DNA of 64,000 bases from Methylobacter marinus A45 (GTDB lineage Bacteria > Pseudomonadota > Gammaproteobacteria > Methylococcales > Methylomonadaceae): positions 124,001 through 188,000 of the forward strand of contig NZ_KB912877.1 of the NCBI RefSeq assembly GCF_000383855.1. Direction: 5' to 3'. Within the stretch, counting starts at the first letter, position 1, and each line of letters starts with the position of its first letter. The position numbers and the translations under genes were made by a program. The notes below the pieces were generated by a model that worked only from the letters and a program-made list of their open reading frames with translations, had not been told where the DNA came from and did no database searches. Below are positions 49,042 through 57,318 of this stretch, piece after piece.

Positions 49042-49659
49042 TTATTTTTCTTCATCGGGATTCTTCAAGGGCCACTCCTGAGTATCTATAGGTTTATCGG
49101 CCGGCAGCGCCTCGCAATCGCGCACTCTCAGTTGTTTCAGTACGGCGGCATGTGCTTCAATCCGATATCGCAAAAATTGGCCGCAATCGCCGATACCCCG
49201 GTATTTTCTAAACACGTCCAGCGCTTGCTCATCCGCTATCACCGATGGCAAGCCCGTGACCAGCGCGGAATGATATCGCTCCAACCGGCCGGCATCAGGG
49301 GCTTCGAACTGCTCGAAGCTCAGTTGGGTTATTGCACCGTCCTTGTCCAGATAAAATAAGTATGAACCCTGGTAAGCCCAGCGCTCGCACTGTACTTCAA
49401 TAATGCGGGAATCGGCGCCGAAGCCGTGCATGACGACACCGGGGCCGGCCTCATCCGGCGATGCCAATGGGCAATCCGAAACATCCCAGTTTAGTCGGGC
49501 GTGCCATTGTGCCCGGGTTAATTGGGTTTCGGCGTTAATACCGGCATTTTCGCTCTGGCGGATAGCGCAGGCCATAACGCCGTAGCAAAGGATTATTGCC
49601 AGAAACCGTCTCAAGCGGCACTTGTTTTCTCTTACACCGCTCATGAGTGCCATTTCCAT
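49042..49659 (-). CDS. Lipoprotein, DUF1176-like, probable immunity partner of the GH19 enzyme
   Basis: The 205-residue protein has a signal with lipobox GVMAC at about residue 31. The mature part has four further Cys and C-terminal blocks RKYRGIGDCGQFLRYRIEAH and LKQLRVRDCEALPAD, reminiscent of DUF1176 periplasmic proteins. It starts nine bases after the stop of the GH19 muramidase gene with AAGAAGG upstream. A periplasmic lipoprotein directly behind a peptidoglycan-cutting effector gene is the usual arrangement of an immunity gene; binding is not shown. Confidence 0.65.
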   Translation of the reverse strand: MEMALMSGVRENKCRLRRFLAIILCYGVMACAIRQSENAGINAETQLTRAQWHARLNWDVSDCPLASPDEAGPGVVMHGFGADSRIIEVQCERWAYQGSYLFYLDKDGAITQLSFEQFEAPDAGRLERYHSALVTGLPSVIADEQALDVFRKYRGIGDCGQFLRYRIEAHAAVLKQLRVRDCEALPADKPIDTQEWPLKNPDEEK

Positions 49660-49668
49660 GATGCCTTC

Positions 49669-50586
49669 TTAAATACTATTGCAAAAACGCAGCAGGAATT
49701 CGATATTATCGGCATAACCCTTGATGATCTGCGCCTGGTCCGTTCCATTGATGATTCTGCGTGCATTTCTGTAATCGACGTAGTCGCCTCTGATGTAATC
49801 GCCCAGTTTCTTGCCGGTGAATGTTCCGTTGCGCATGCCATACGACATAATCCGGTAGGCCGTATCGGGGTCGAGAGCGTTTTGCGGATACAGGTACAAA
49901 CTGCCGTTTCCGCTCAAGCCGAGAGCGGCATCCATTTTCCTGTAATTGCTTGCCCATGTCAGCTGCACATACCCGCGCCCGTAATAAGTATTCAGATGCA
50001 CTCTTCTTCCCGTGCTATCGCTCGGGTCAAGTACCCTGACGGGATGTCCATAATCATAATTGCGCCCCTTGCCGTACTCTTCGATAGGCTGCCAGGTATT
50101 GGCGCATTCATGCTTAACCGTTGCCAACATGTAAGCTGCCCAGCGGATATCCGTGACATCCGAATCGGCGTTCAATTGCTTTAAAAGATTTTGCAGGCCC
50201 TGTTTTGCCGCAACGCCCAACCTGGGATATGAATACTGTGATTCATACAGCTCGACAAAAGCATCGCTATCGAAAGATGTGAAATGATTGCGGCTAAAAC
50301 CCGACGGCAGATAACTCTCATGGGTTTTTATGCTCTCCCTTAACATCGCCAGAGTCTTACCATCCGGGTCAATTCGCCCGTCCGGACGACTAAACCTCAG
50401 ATCCGGGTGATTAGCCTGAAAAGCCTTGATTGCATCGATCAACTCCCCGTTTATCTTGCCAGTAACCGTTAAGGGGGAAACGAGTTCCGTATGCCTGGCA
50501 TTATTGTTGATAAGATTTTGTATTTTGATTACATCGACTGTTTTGTTGGCGCCGTTCAAACCCACTGATTCCGCTATCGTTACCAT
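49669..50586 (-). CDS. GH19-type muramidase/chitinase-fold T6SS effector candidate
   Basis: The 305-residue protein lacks a signal peptide. Residues 1-90 form a peptidoglycan-binding-like helical domain (ESVGLNGANKTVDVIKIQNLIN, then FQANHPDLRFSRPDGRIDPDG). Residues 100-305 are a glycoside hydrolase family 19 domain with the catalytic Glu in ATVKHECANT (Glu160) and the signature YYGRGYVQLTWASNY (201-215). GH19 enzymes without signal peptide cut peptidoglycan and serve as T6SS or phage lysins; no phage genes are near, and T6SS genes are. The next gene is a putative lipoprotein immunity factor. Confidence 0.82.
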   Translation of the reverse strand: MVTIAESVGLNGANKTVDVIKIQNLINNNARHTELVSPLTVTGKINGELIDAIKAFQANHPDLRFSRPDGRIDPDGKTLAMLRESIKTHESYLPSGFSRNHFTSFDSDAFVELYESQYSYPRLGVAAKQGLQNLLKQLNADSDVTDIRWAAYMLATVKHECANTWQPIEEYGKGRNYDYGHPVRVLDPSDSTGRRVHLNTYYGRGYVQLTWASNYRKMDAALGLSGNGSLYLYPQNALDPDTAYRIMSYGMRNGTFTGKKLGDYIRGDYVDYRNARRIINGTDQAQIIKGYADNIEFLLRFCNSI

Positions 50587-50938
50587 ATCAACTCCCGAAT
50601 TTTAGGCGATTGTCATCATCTCATTTCTTATTATTGATTCTTTATCATATTTCATTAAGTTTTAGCTAAACTTAAATTCATACTCAACTGTGTCATCCTG
50701 TTCTTTAATATGCAGGTGCCCGACTGATTTGCATCATAACCTTACCCACTTCTGCACGCTAAGAGGCAATTGGCTTTACCCCCTGAACCTCTGCAGTCAA
50801 AGGCAGGTACCCAGTCTTATCATCCCGGTATTCGTGTGCAAGGGCTTTTGTGGTATGCAAATTCAGCGGCATTCAGTTATTAATTCATTTTATATCACTA
50901 ACGATTCGACTCCTGATGTCAGCAGCATGCTGCTCATT
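50587..50938. other. Intergenic region with a 14-bp palindrome
   Basis: 352 AT-rich bases upstream of the GH19 gene, expected to hold its promoter. AGCAGCATGCTGCT at 50921-50934 is a perfect palindrome. A plus-strand frame (50690-50998) has no ribosome site or coding character. Confidence 0.4.
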
Positions 50939-51241
50939 CTATTGAGGAATCTTGATTGGCCGCAACGTATTGATTGGACGCTCGAAAACTTGAGTTGAAA
51001 TTTTATCGATGAGATCAGAAATAAAGCACCGGCTAGTTTCATCTTCAATTTCTAGCGCATCGCGCTTCGGCACCAGGGCCATGCTTTTGAAATAAATACC
51101 TATGCACTGAACACCGGATTCGGACGGATCCGATATTTCATATACTTTCAGCATCCGCAGGCGTAGCCCGTTCTTCACGTCAATTAAAGCGCTGTGCAGC
51201 AATGTTTCAATATGATTACGCCAATGTTCTGATACGGACAT
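50939..51241 (-). CDS. Hypothetical protein
   Basis: A 100-residue product I do not recognise. It has no signal peptide or membrane helix; it begins MSVSEHWRNHIETLLHSALIDVKNG and reads as a small alpha/beta fold with the strand GVQCIGIYFKSMALVPKRDA and a C-terminal helix. Ribosome site weak. Its position between the muramidase and the caspase-like gene suggests an accessory role, but nothing more can be said. Confidence 0.5.
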   Translation of the reverse strand: MSVSEHWRNHIETLLHSALIDVKNGLRLRMLKVYEISDPSESGVQCIGIYFKSMALVPKRDALEIEDETSRCFISDLIDKISTQVFERPINTLRPIKIPQ

Positions 51242-51449
51242 CGTTTAAGCCCATGCGAAGGATGGACATAAACGGTTGAGAGATTTAATCATGGATGGCG
51301 AACGATTATTCTACAGAGGTACATACGAGATGCCTAGCAATACAGGCGCTGTGATGATTACTGGTTTGTGATCTTTGATCACCCGGAATTCCGATTTGCT
51401 ACATTCAGACTACTTGTTACGAATTTACCGTCATTGGCCTAGTATGAAC

Positions 51450-51632
51450 TAAGTAATGGGCATGGAATAAATCAGGGAATTGTAGGTGCGAATTCATTTA
51501 TGCCCTATGGGTACTTGTGCCCTTCAGGGTCATTCGCACTGTGCGGATACCAACAGTAGGCGCCCTAGGCGAATCCGCGCCTACACCGGAAATTCCTCGC
51601 ACTTGAGGAAGTCATTTTATGCGCATTCCTAA
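51450..51632. repeat. MITE-like element, copy 3, with internal insertion
   Basis: The ends match copy 2 in inverted orientation (TAAGTAATGGGCATGGAATA at the left; TTAGGAATGCGCATAAAATG read from the right). Relative to copy 2 it has about 70 extra bases inside, including CCAACAGTAGGCGC, which is also present inverted at 47527-47540. The right end contains the stop codon of the caspase-like gene. Confidence 0.8.
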
Positions 51633-52864
51633 GGCGAATCCATCGTGAAATAAAACTCTCCCTCAATAGACCCATTTTCCCACGGCACTTGCTGGCCACC
51701 CGTTTCTTCCTTAACGGCGGTACGTACCTTGCGTAACATCATGCCGATTTCCAGTCCAGGTTGATCGATTTGTTGCAGCAGGTGTTTGGTATAAGTGCCG
51801 TTTCTGCCGCTGCCGTCTAAAGCCACATTGTCAGGATTTGTTGAAAAGATCAGTAAAGTACCATTAGGGGCATTCATGCCGATCAGTCCCCGGTTAACAG
51901 CACGGGTACTACTGGGAAATGGATTGTTGCGACAGGCATCCAGAAAAACCAGATTCAAATGACTATTGCCTTCACCCATTTTTTCCACCACATCATTGGC
52001 ACTGATCGCTTTGCGTTTGACGTCGTCTTCTCGCATCAAATTGGCATCAACGGGCAATAAATAATTCTCACCTTTAACCTGCAAACCGTGCCCGGAATAA
52101 TAAAATAAGCCAATACCACCGCCTTTCAAACTCTCGCCGAATTGATAAACCGCATCGGCCATCGTTTCAAGATCTGCGTTGGTCTTCAAGATCACCTGGA
52201 AATTGAACTTTTTAAGCGCTTGAGCAATATCCTCGGCATCGTTAGTTGGGTTAGCCAGTTGTGCCGTATATTGATAAGCGCTGTTACCAATAACTAAGGC
52301 CACCCTGGGCTCATGCTTGTTATTATTCAGGACAATAGTATTGTAACTAGTGGGCTTGACAGCTTCAGGCGATGACGCCTGATTTGAAGAGGGTGCTGAT
52401 TTCTGTGGCTTGCTTCTATGATCAGTATAAGCAGGTGTCTCCTGGATAGCCACAATCGGCGATATGACCGCTACAGCCATCGGATTTTCATCATCCGTTA
52501 GCTTATCTTTATAAATAAAACTAAACGAGATCGGCGATCGCTCATCGTAAGGTGGCTGAGTATGATGTGGCTTGGCTTTATAACCAGGTGCTTCGGCGAT
52601 GATATCGTGACGCTGCCCATTCACCAGAATTTTGAGCTCCCCCCCAGCACTAATCGGACTACCAATCGCGTTACCATCGACAAAAAAACGGGTGTTGTCT
52701 TTGTTGGAAATAAGCGTAACAACCCGATCAGCATCAGCCGATGCCTTCGGATAGTTCAACTTGTCTTGTGCGGAAAACTTGCTGCCTTGCAGTGCCGTAG
52801 CGCATCCAGCAAGACAGAACATGTACACTATTATTGCGACGTATTTATTGATCATTCTAGCCAT
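51629..52864 (-). CDS. Caspase-family (C14) lipoprotein
   Basis: The 411-residue protein has a signal with lipobox CLAGC (lipid Cys about 21), an N-terminal PEGA-like domain (about 30-120: FFVDGNAIGSP, ILVNGQRHDIIAEAPGY), a Pro/Ser-rich linker, and a C14 domain (about 185-400) with RVALVIGNSAYQY, the His259 of YYSGHGLQ and the Cys311 of FLDACRNNPF. The catalytic pair is complete. It would sit in the periplasm, attached to a membrane. ATG at 52864 is chosen; a GTG lies six bases upstream. The TAG stop is inside a MITE terminal repeat. It lies beside a lipoprotein with the same N-terminal domain. Confidence 0.85.
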   Translation of the reverse strand: MARMINKYVAIIVYMFCLAGCATALQGSKFSAQDKLNYPKASADADRVVTLISNKDNTRFFVDGNAIGSPISAGGELKILVNGQRHDIIAEAPGYKAKPHHTQPPYDERSPISFSFIYKDKLTDDENPMAVAVISPIVAIQETPAYTDHRSKPQKSAPSSNQASSPEAVKPTSYNTIVLNNNKHEPRVALVIGNSAYQYTAQLANPTNDAEDIAQALKKFNFQVILKTNADLETMADAVYQFGESLKGGGIGLFYYSGHGLQVKGENYLLPVDANLMREDDVKRKAISANDVVEKMGEGNSHLNLVFLDACRNNPFPSSTRAVNRGLIGMNAPNGTLLIFSTNPDNVALDGSGRNGTYTKHLLQQIDQPGLEIGMMLRKVRTAVKEETGGQQVPWENGSIEGEFYFTMDSP

Positions 52865-52882
52865 AGCCACAGGTTGATTTTT

Positions 52883-53374
52883 CTACCGCTTTGATTTGCG
52901 GCTGACCCGTTTTTTCACAGGTTTCGGCATCGGTTGTGGCGCTTGGCTTACTGCTGTTTTGCATTCGGCCATCATGAATTGAAATTGATAAACAGGAAAA
53001 TCATAAGGCGGTTTCAGTTTTTCAATTTTTGCTTCACAACCCGGAGCTTCGGCAGTCACAGAGTGTTCGCCTTTACTATCAATACATACCTTTAACTGTT
53101 TAGCACGCCCCATTTCCTTACCATCGACGATAAACAGGGTTTGCTCTTCACTAGAAACCAAACGTAAAACCTCATCCGCTTGTTCCGATACTTTAGGCTC
53201 ATTAGCGCAAGTTTGTGATAAACCTTCTTCAATATTGGTTTTGGTATCGAAAATACCTGCCTTGGTGTTGTCGACTTGCTTTTCAAACTCTCTCGCAAAT
53301 TTTGTTCCGCAACCCACACTAAACATTGCAATCATCATCACTGCAACGGTGGTTGTGCATCCAGAATACTTCAT
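52883..53374 (-). CDS. Lipoprotein sharing the N-terminal domain of the caspase-like protein
   Basis: The 163-residue protein has a lipobox FSVGC (Cys at about 22), a middle helix, and a PEGA-like domain: ADEVLRLVSSEEQTLFIVDG, LKVCIDSKGEHSVTAEAPG, AKIEKLKPPYD. The same order occurs in the caspase-like protein (ADRVVTLISNKDNTRFFVDG, LKILVNG, IIAEAPGYKAK, QPPYD), so the two are paralogous over about 80 residues. The tail is basic (KPVKKRVSRKSKR), possibly binding peptidoglycan or membrane. It precedes the caspase gene by 18 bases in one operon. Confidence 0.78.
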   Translation of the reverse strand: MKYSGCTTTVAVMMIAMFSVGCGTKFAREFEKQVDNTKAGIFDTKTNIEEGLSQTCANEPKVSEQADEVLRLVSSEEQTLFIVDGKEMGRAKQLKVCIDSKGEHSVTAEAPGCEAKIEKLKPPYDFPVYQFQFMMAECKTAVSQAPQPMPKPVKKRVSRKSKR

Positions 53375-53451
53375 TCATTTCTCCAGTGTGCTGAAATAAA
53401 CAAACGCTCATCGCCTAGAAACATATCAACGAGCGTTATATTTTTGGGTTA

Positions 53452-53829
53452 TTACTGATATTTGGACTTTTCAAGAAGCTCCTGCTCACCTACCTGCATT
53501 TTTGCGGCGGAGCCTTCTAGTTTTACAGTTTGGACGTAATAGAAAGGATACATCGTATAAGTAGTGTCCAGACGGTAATTTATAATTGCATCGGCACCGG
53601 GTTGTTGCGCTAACGCATCGCTCATCAGTTTCAAAACCTTCTCCTTATTCAATGTAGGCGGAATCAAGAACATCCCTTCTTTGACTGTCGCACTAACATG
53701 TCCCATGGGTTGTACGTTAGAATTTGGATAAGCAAAATGTGCCGTAGGCTCAAAAGTCCCATGAGTGGTAGAGCAACCAATCTGAGACAAGGCAAGAGCT
53801 ACAAGGCTGGTAATTAATTGTAAACGCAT
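53452..53829 (-). CDS. Small lipoprotein, first of a paralogous pair
   Basis: The 125-residue lipoprotein (lipobox SQIGC, Cys at about 19) has HFAYPNSNVQPMGHVSA, a central helix LSDALAQQPGADAIINY-type with the motif PGADAIINYRLDTT, and MYPFYYVQTVKLEGSAAKM. The ATG at 53829 is preferred because GAGGAAT lies upstream; the frame extends to 53841. The family is not recognised. It is paralogous to the gene at 53858-54220. Confidence 0.78.
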   Translation of the reverse strand: MRLQLITSLVALALSQIGCSTTHGTFEPTAHFAYPNSNVQPMGHVSATVKEGMFLIPPTLNKEKVLKLMSDALAQQPGADAIINYRLDTTYTMYPFYYVQTVKLEGSAAKMQVGEQELLEKSKYQ

Positions 53830-53857
53830 GATATTCCTCATTGGATAATTAGTTAGA

Positions 53858-54220
53858 TTATTTCAAGACTTGCGTGCCGGCTTTCATTCGTGCGGCGGTG
53901 CCTTCTACTCGATAGGTAACTGTGTATATCGGTAAAACAAGAACTTGAGTGATATCCATAAAATGAAGAGTATTAATCAGCATGTCTGCGCTAGGGCTTT
54001 GCTCAATTGCCTTGGTAATGGCTTCATATTCAAGACTGGAAGATTTATCAGGTGGAACAAAAAAGGATGTTTTACTCGCCTGTCCTTGAACATAACCCAA
54101 TGGATAAACATTACTATTGGGATAATCGAAATGTGATTGAGGCGCCAGTTTCGCTACATAAGTTTGCGTGCAACCTGTAGCTAATAAAGACAGCATAATT
54201 AATGAAAGTGATTTTTTCAT
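53858..54220 (-). CDS. Small lipoprotein, second of a paralogous pair
   Basis: The 120-residue lipoprotein (lipobox LATGC, Cys about 17) shares the plan of the neighbouring protein: HFDYPNSNVYPLGYVQG, FFVPP, a helix with SPSADMLINTL, and VLPIYTVTYRVEGTAARMKAG. Conserved pairs are H-F-x-YPNSNV-x-P, F-x-x-PP and VEG(S/T)AA(K/R)M. It is the first gene of the minus-strand lipoprotein/caspase operon and faces the divergent kinase gene. Function unknown; secreted partner or sensor of the kinase is possible. Confidence 0.78.
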   Translation of the reverse strand: MKKSLSLIMLSLLATGCTQTYVAKLAPQSHFDYPNSNVYPLGYVQGQASKTSFFVPPDKSSSLEYEAITKAIEQSPSADMLINTLHFMDITQVLVLPIYTVTYRVEGTAARMKAGTQVLK

Positions 54221-54776
54221 GGGTTCTCCAAACCTTGGAAAATTAATTATTATTAAGTTTTGTAAAGCGTATTACATACTGCTGGGGGGATTATGGCTGC
54301 TTAATATATTTCCAAATAATCGATATTTTAGGCAGACAAGATGAATTTACCGTTATTCCTTTCATTTAGTTATTCCCTGTTTAATGCTGCTACGGTAGAA
54401 GTGTTTTGGCGGTATTGATTGGCGAGTAATAGTAGATCAATATGATCTAATAAATCAAGGTCAAGTATATCTAATCAGGCGAAACTGCCATTTGGCAAAC
54501 AAATATTAACTATTCCTGTTAGTGAGTATTATTAAACGGGTATTTTTGAAAGTATCTTTCATGACTTAGAAACCAGAACGGAATCATCTTTAATGCTATC
54601 GAATCAGTCAAAGCTAACTTAGAATATATCCGAATAATTCGAGATATTTTATAAGAGCTGGAGTTCTCCTTTAACAGATGTGTTCTGGACGCAGAGAAAA
54701 ATCTTAGTTCAAAAAATCAGCTTAAAAACATCAATTATTTGCTGGGATAGATTCTTAATTAGTTTAGGTAGAAACA
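54221..54776. other. Divergent intergenic region of the lipoprotein operon and kinase gene
   Basis: 556 AT-rich bases with no gene, containing the promoters of both directions. An imperfect dyad ATATCCGAATAATTCGAGATAT-type at about 54628-54649 (two 10-bp half sites with one bulge) could be a regulator site. No strong -10/-35 pair stands out. Confidence 0.4.
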
Positions 54777-56228
54777 ATGGAAAAATCATGTATTGAGGAT
54801 AAAACAGTTTTAAAGGGGCGATTTGTGCTACAAGAGGTTATCGGTCAGGGAGGTATGGGGACCGTATATAAAGCATTGGATTTAGTGGCCCGGGAAGCAC
54901 GTGATAAAGATCCCTACCTCGCTATAAAGCTTCTTAATCCTGAACTGCTTGATGACCCCAGATTTTTCGTGGCGATGCAACGAGAAGCTAAAAAAGCCAA
55001 GTCACTTGCCCATCCGAATATTATTACAGTATATGATTTTGATCGTGATGCGGGTAACATTTATTTAAGCATGCAACTTCTCAAAGGACGCCCCCTCAGT
55101 TCCTTGATTAAAGAATATCCGTCAGGTATGCCATTTAAAAAAGCTTGGCCAATTATACAGGACATGGCGGCGGCATTGTCTCATGCACATAAAAATGGCA
55201 TAGTCCACTCCGACTTCAAACCAGGTAATGTTTTTGTAGACGATAAAGGCCAGGCAAAAGTCCTGGACTTTGGTATCGCTTGTCCTTTCAATAGAAAGGG
55301 GCAAAGTGATGACGACACCACCGTGTTCCATTCCCGTTCATTAAATGCACTATCGCCCGCTTACGCAAGCTTGGAGATGCTTAATAGCCTGGAACCTGAT
55401 CCAAGAGATGATATTTATGCCCTTGCCTGTATTACTTATGAACTTCTGTCAGGTAAACACCCTTTTTCGCGATCGAACGCTCAGCAAGCCTTCGATTTAA
55501 AAGTGCAACCCACCTCCATAACCACGATAACAAGATCGCAATGGAAAGGATTGTTACATGGCTTGGCGCTGAAACAGGAAAGCCGTTGTGAAACGATCGA
55601 CCAGTTCATAAAAGAAATTTCTCCGGCAAAAGCCAATAAATCAAGATCAATCTCCGCGTTTTCAGTGATATTTTCTATTGGTCTACTTACGGTTATTTTG
55701 TGGCTGTTCTATGGTAAAAACGGCACCGGCTATGATGCAGCAAACACTGATACGCCAAAACAGAATCCCTTGAAAAAAGTGGAGACCAGTTCTATTCAAA
55801 CTGATATGACAACAGATCAGCATCATCAAGAAAAAATGCTTATGCCCTTTCATGAGTCATTGAAACTGCGATCGTCCGCAGCGAATTACCGTATCGGAGA
55901 ATCCATGACGTTATTGCTGGAAACGGAAAAACCGATGTATGTAACCATTGTTCATATAAGTACAGATGGGCAAATTTCTACAATTTTCCCTAATGCCTAC
56001 GAACCGGATAACTGGCTGACTGCCGGAAAGACAGTCAGCCTCCCAAAGGAAAATGCGAGCTATGAACTGACTGTATCAGGCCCACCCGGAATAGACCGCA
56101 TAGAGGCCTTCGGAAGTGCTGAACCTCTACCTCCAACGGAGAAGATTATTAACTCAAACGGTGAACTAAACCCTCAGCTAAAATCATATATCTCATCAAG
56201 AGTTAGTTTAACCATACCGGTTCTATAA
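54777..56228 (+). CDS. Ser/Thr protein kinase with C-terminal DUF4384 domain
   Basis: The 483-residue protein has a Hanks kinase domain (about 15-280): loop IGQGGMGTVYKA, Lys51, HSDFKPGN with catalytic Asp146 (HSD instead of HRD), DFG at 164-166. One membrane helix spans about 294-312. The outer part (about 365-480) is a DUF4384 domain: YRIGESMTLLLETEKPMYVTI, STDGQISTIFPNAYEPDN, DRIEAFGSAEPLPP. DUF4384 occurs in caspase-like and kinase proteins of the envelope. Divergent from the caspase/lipoprotein operon and followed by an OmpA gene. Confidence 0.9.
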   Translation: MEKSCIEDKTVLKGRFVLQEVIGQGGMGTVYKALDLVAREARDKDPYLAIKLLNPELLDDPRFFVAMQREAKKAKSLAHPNIITVYDFDRDAGNIYLSMQLLKGRPLSSLIKEYPSGMPFKKAWPIIQDMAAALSHAHKNGIVHSDFKPGNVFVDDKGQAKVLDFGIACPFNRKGQSDDDTTVFHSRSLNALSPAYASLEMLNSLEPDPRDDIYALACITYELLSGKHPFSRSNAQQAFDLKVQPTSITTITRSQWKGLLHGLALKQESRCETIDQFIKEISPAKANKSRSISAFSVIFSIGLLTVILWLFYGKNGTGYDAANTDTPKQNPLKKVETSSIQTDMTTDQHHQEKMLMPFHESLKLRSSAANYRIGESMTLLLETEKPMYVTIVHISTDGQISTIFPNAYEPDNWLTAGKTVSLPKENASYELTVSGPPGIDRIEAFGSAEPLPPTEKIINSNGELNPQLKSYISSRVSLTIPVL

Positions 56229-56237
56229 ATCTTGCTG

Positions 56238-56810
56238 CTATGGAATCGCTACAACTCGCACGCGTCTGTTTACCTCGCTATACGGGTTATCAGGATCCAG
56301 TAAATTGCTCTTTCCGAGTCCTGAAAATTTTATTCTTGATGCGTTCAGCCCATGCCTCTTAACAAAGAAATTGCGAACGGTAAAGGCTCGCTTTAGTGAT
56401 AAATCCTTGTTGTATTCATCACTACCCTTTGCATCGGTATATCCTTCCACATGAAAGTTCAATCGGCCAAGCTCACCAGATACCAAGGCCTCCGCAACTG
56501 GAGTTAATTGCCTGATGGCTTCTTCTGTCAATTGAGCGGAGTTAAATGCAAAACGGACTTCCAGGGAGATTGCCTGGGGAGTTGAAGCCAAGGAAGAAGA
56601 CAATCCTGCTTGTCCGGTTGGGCGAATACGAATGCCTCTTGTCAGCACTTTATCGCCCCTTTCAGAATGAGGCTTAAAAGCTTGAATAATTTCCTCTTTT
56701 GTAGGCGCTCTGGCTCCGACGTTTAAATCTTCCGCCCATAGAACGTTAACTGAGGTCAGGCAACATCCTATGGCCAGAGTAATACCGTTTGTTTTTTTTA
56801 AAATACCCAT
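56238..56810 (-). CDS. OmpA-family peptidoglycan-associated protein
   Basis: The 190-residue protein has a signal peptide, a helical linker and an OmpA C-terminal domain (about 85-190): VRFAFNSAQLTEEAIRQLTPV, FHVEGYTDAKGSDEYNKDLSLKR and NPYSEVNRRVRV with the usual Asp and Arg that bind diaminopimelate. No barrel is present. It is convergent with the kinase gene, the two stops only ten bases apart, and likely joins the module to the cell wall. Confidence 0.9.
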   Translation of the reverse strand: MGILKKTNGITLAIGCCLTSVNVLWAEDLNVGARAPTKEEIIQAFKPHSERGDKVLTRGIRIRPTGQAGLSSSLASTPQAISLEVRFAFNSAQLTEEAIRQLTPVAEALVSGELGRLNFHVEGYTDAKGSDEYNKDLSLKRAFTVRNFFVKRHGLNASRIKFSGLGKSNLLDPDNPYSEVNRRVRVVAIP

Positions 56811-56920
56811 ATCTTACTCTTCACAAAACTATGATAAATATTCGTTCAACCGTTCAGTCAAACAGAAAGCTGTGTATATTTTTGAATCCAAAAAGAGTTC
56901 TTTACCGGCAGAAAGTATTG

Positions 56921-57318
56921 TTACGCTCTGTCTACCAACATGCGATTGCCCATAGCCGATAAAGGTATGTCATTGAATAACTTTTGAGGAGAGTCCATGG
57001 CTTTAAAAGCTTTTACCGCTTGTCCTGGAGGAACTTCCAATGCCCATACTTTTTCTTTCAAATTCCATTCCTTCGAAATAGCAAGTAATTCCCGCAATAA
57101 ATTCCTGATTGCCTCTTTCTTATCAGAAGCTGAGAAATAAATTCTCGAAATGCATTTTCCAAACCAATTAAAACGTCAGCATCAAACCACCACACCCCGA
57201 ATAGACGCTATTCTTTTTTCCAACCACATGTAGAAAAACCTTCGGCCCAAAGCACAGTTCCTCGACGGGAATACCAATAAAACCTGGTCTTATCTCGCCA
57301 AGCTTCTCTAAATGTGAA
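56921..57318 (-). pseudogene. Frameshifted gene remnant of unknown product
   Basis: Two open stretches in different frames lie end to end. The upstream part (about 50 codons from the IS remnant) contains LGEIRPGFIGIPVEELCFGP and KVFLHVVGKKNSVYSGCGG; the downstream part (about 80 codons, stop at 56921) contains SASDKKEAIRNLLRELLAIS and LEVPPGQAVKAFKAMDSPQK. I do not recognise the original protein. The 5' end is cut by the IS982 remnant. Confidence 0.35.

Noticed and set aside
49669-50586. GH19 lysozyme as evidence of a prophage
   Set aside because: No integrase, holin, terminase or capsid genes are present; the neighbours are T6SS and envelope genes, so an effector is more likely.
50690-50998. 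102-codon plus-strand frame
   Set aside because: Cys- and Leu-rich with no ribosome site; overlaps the small minus-strand gene end.
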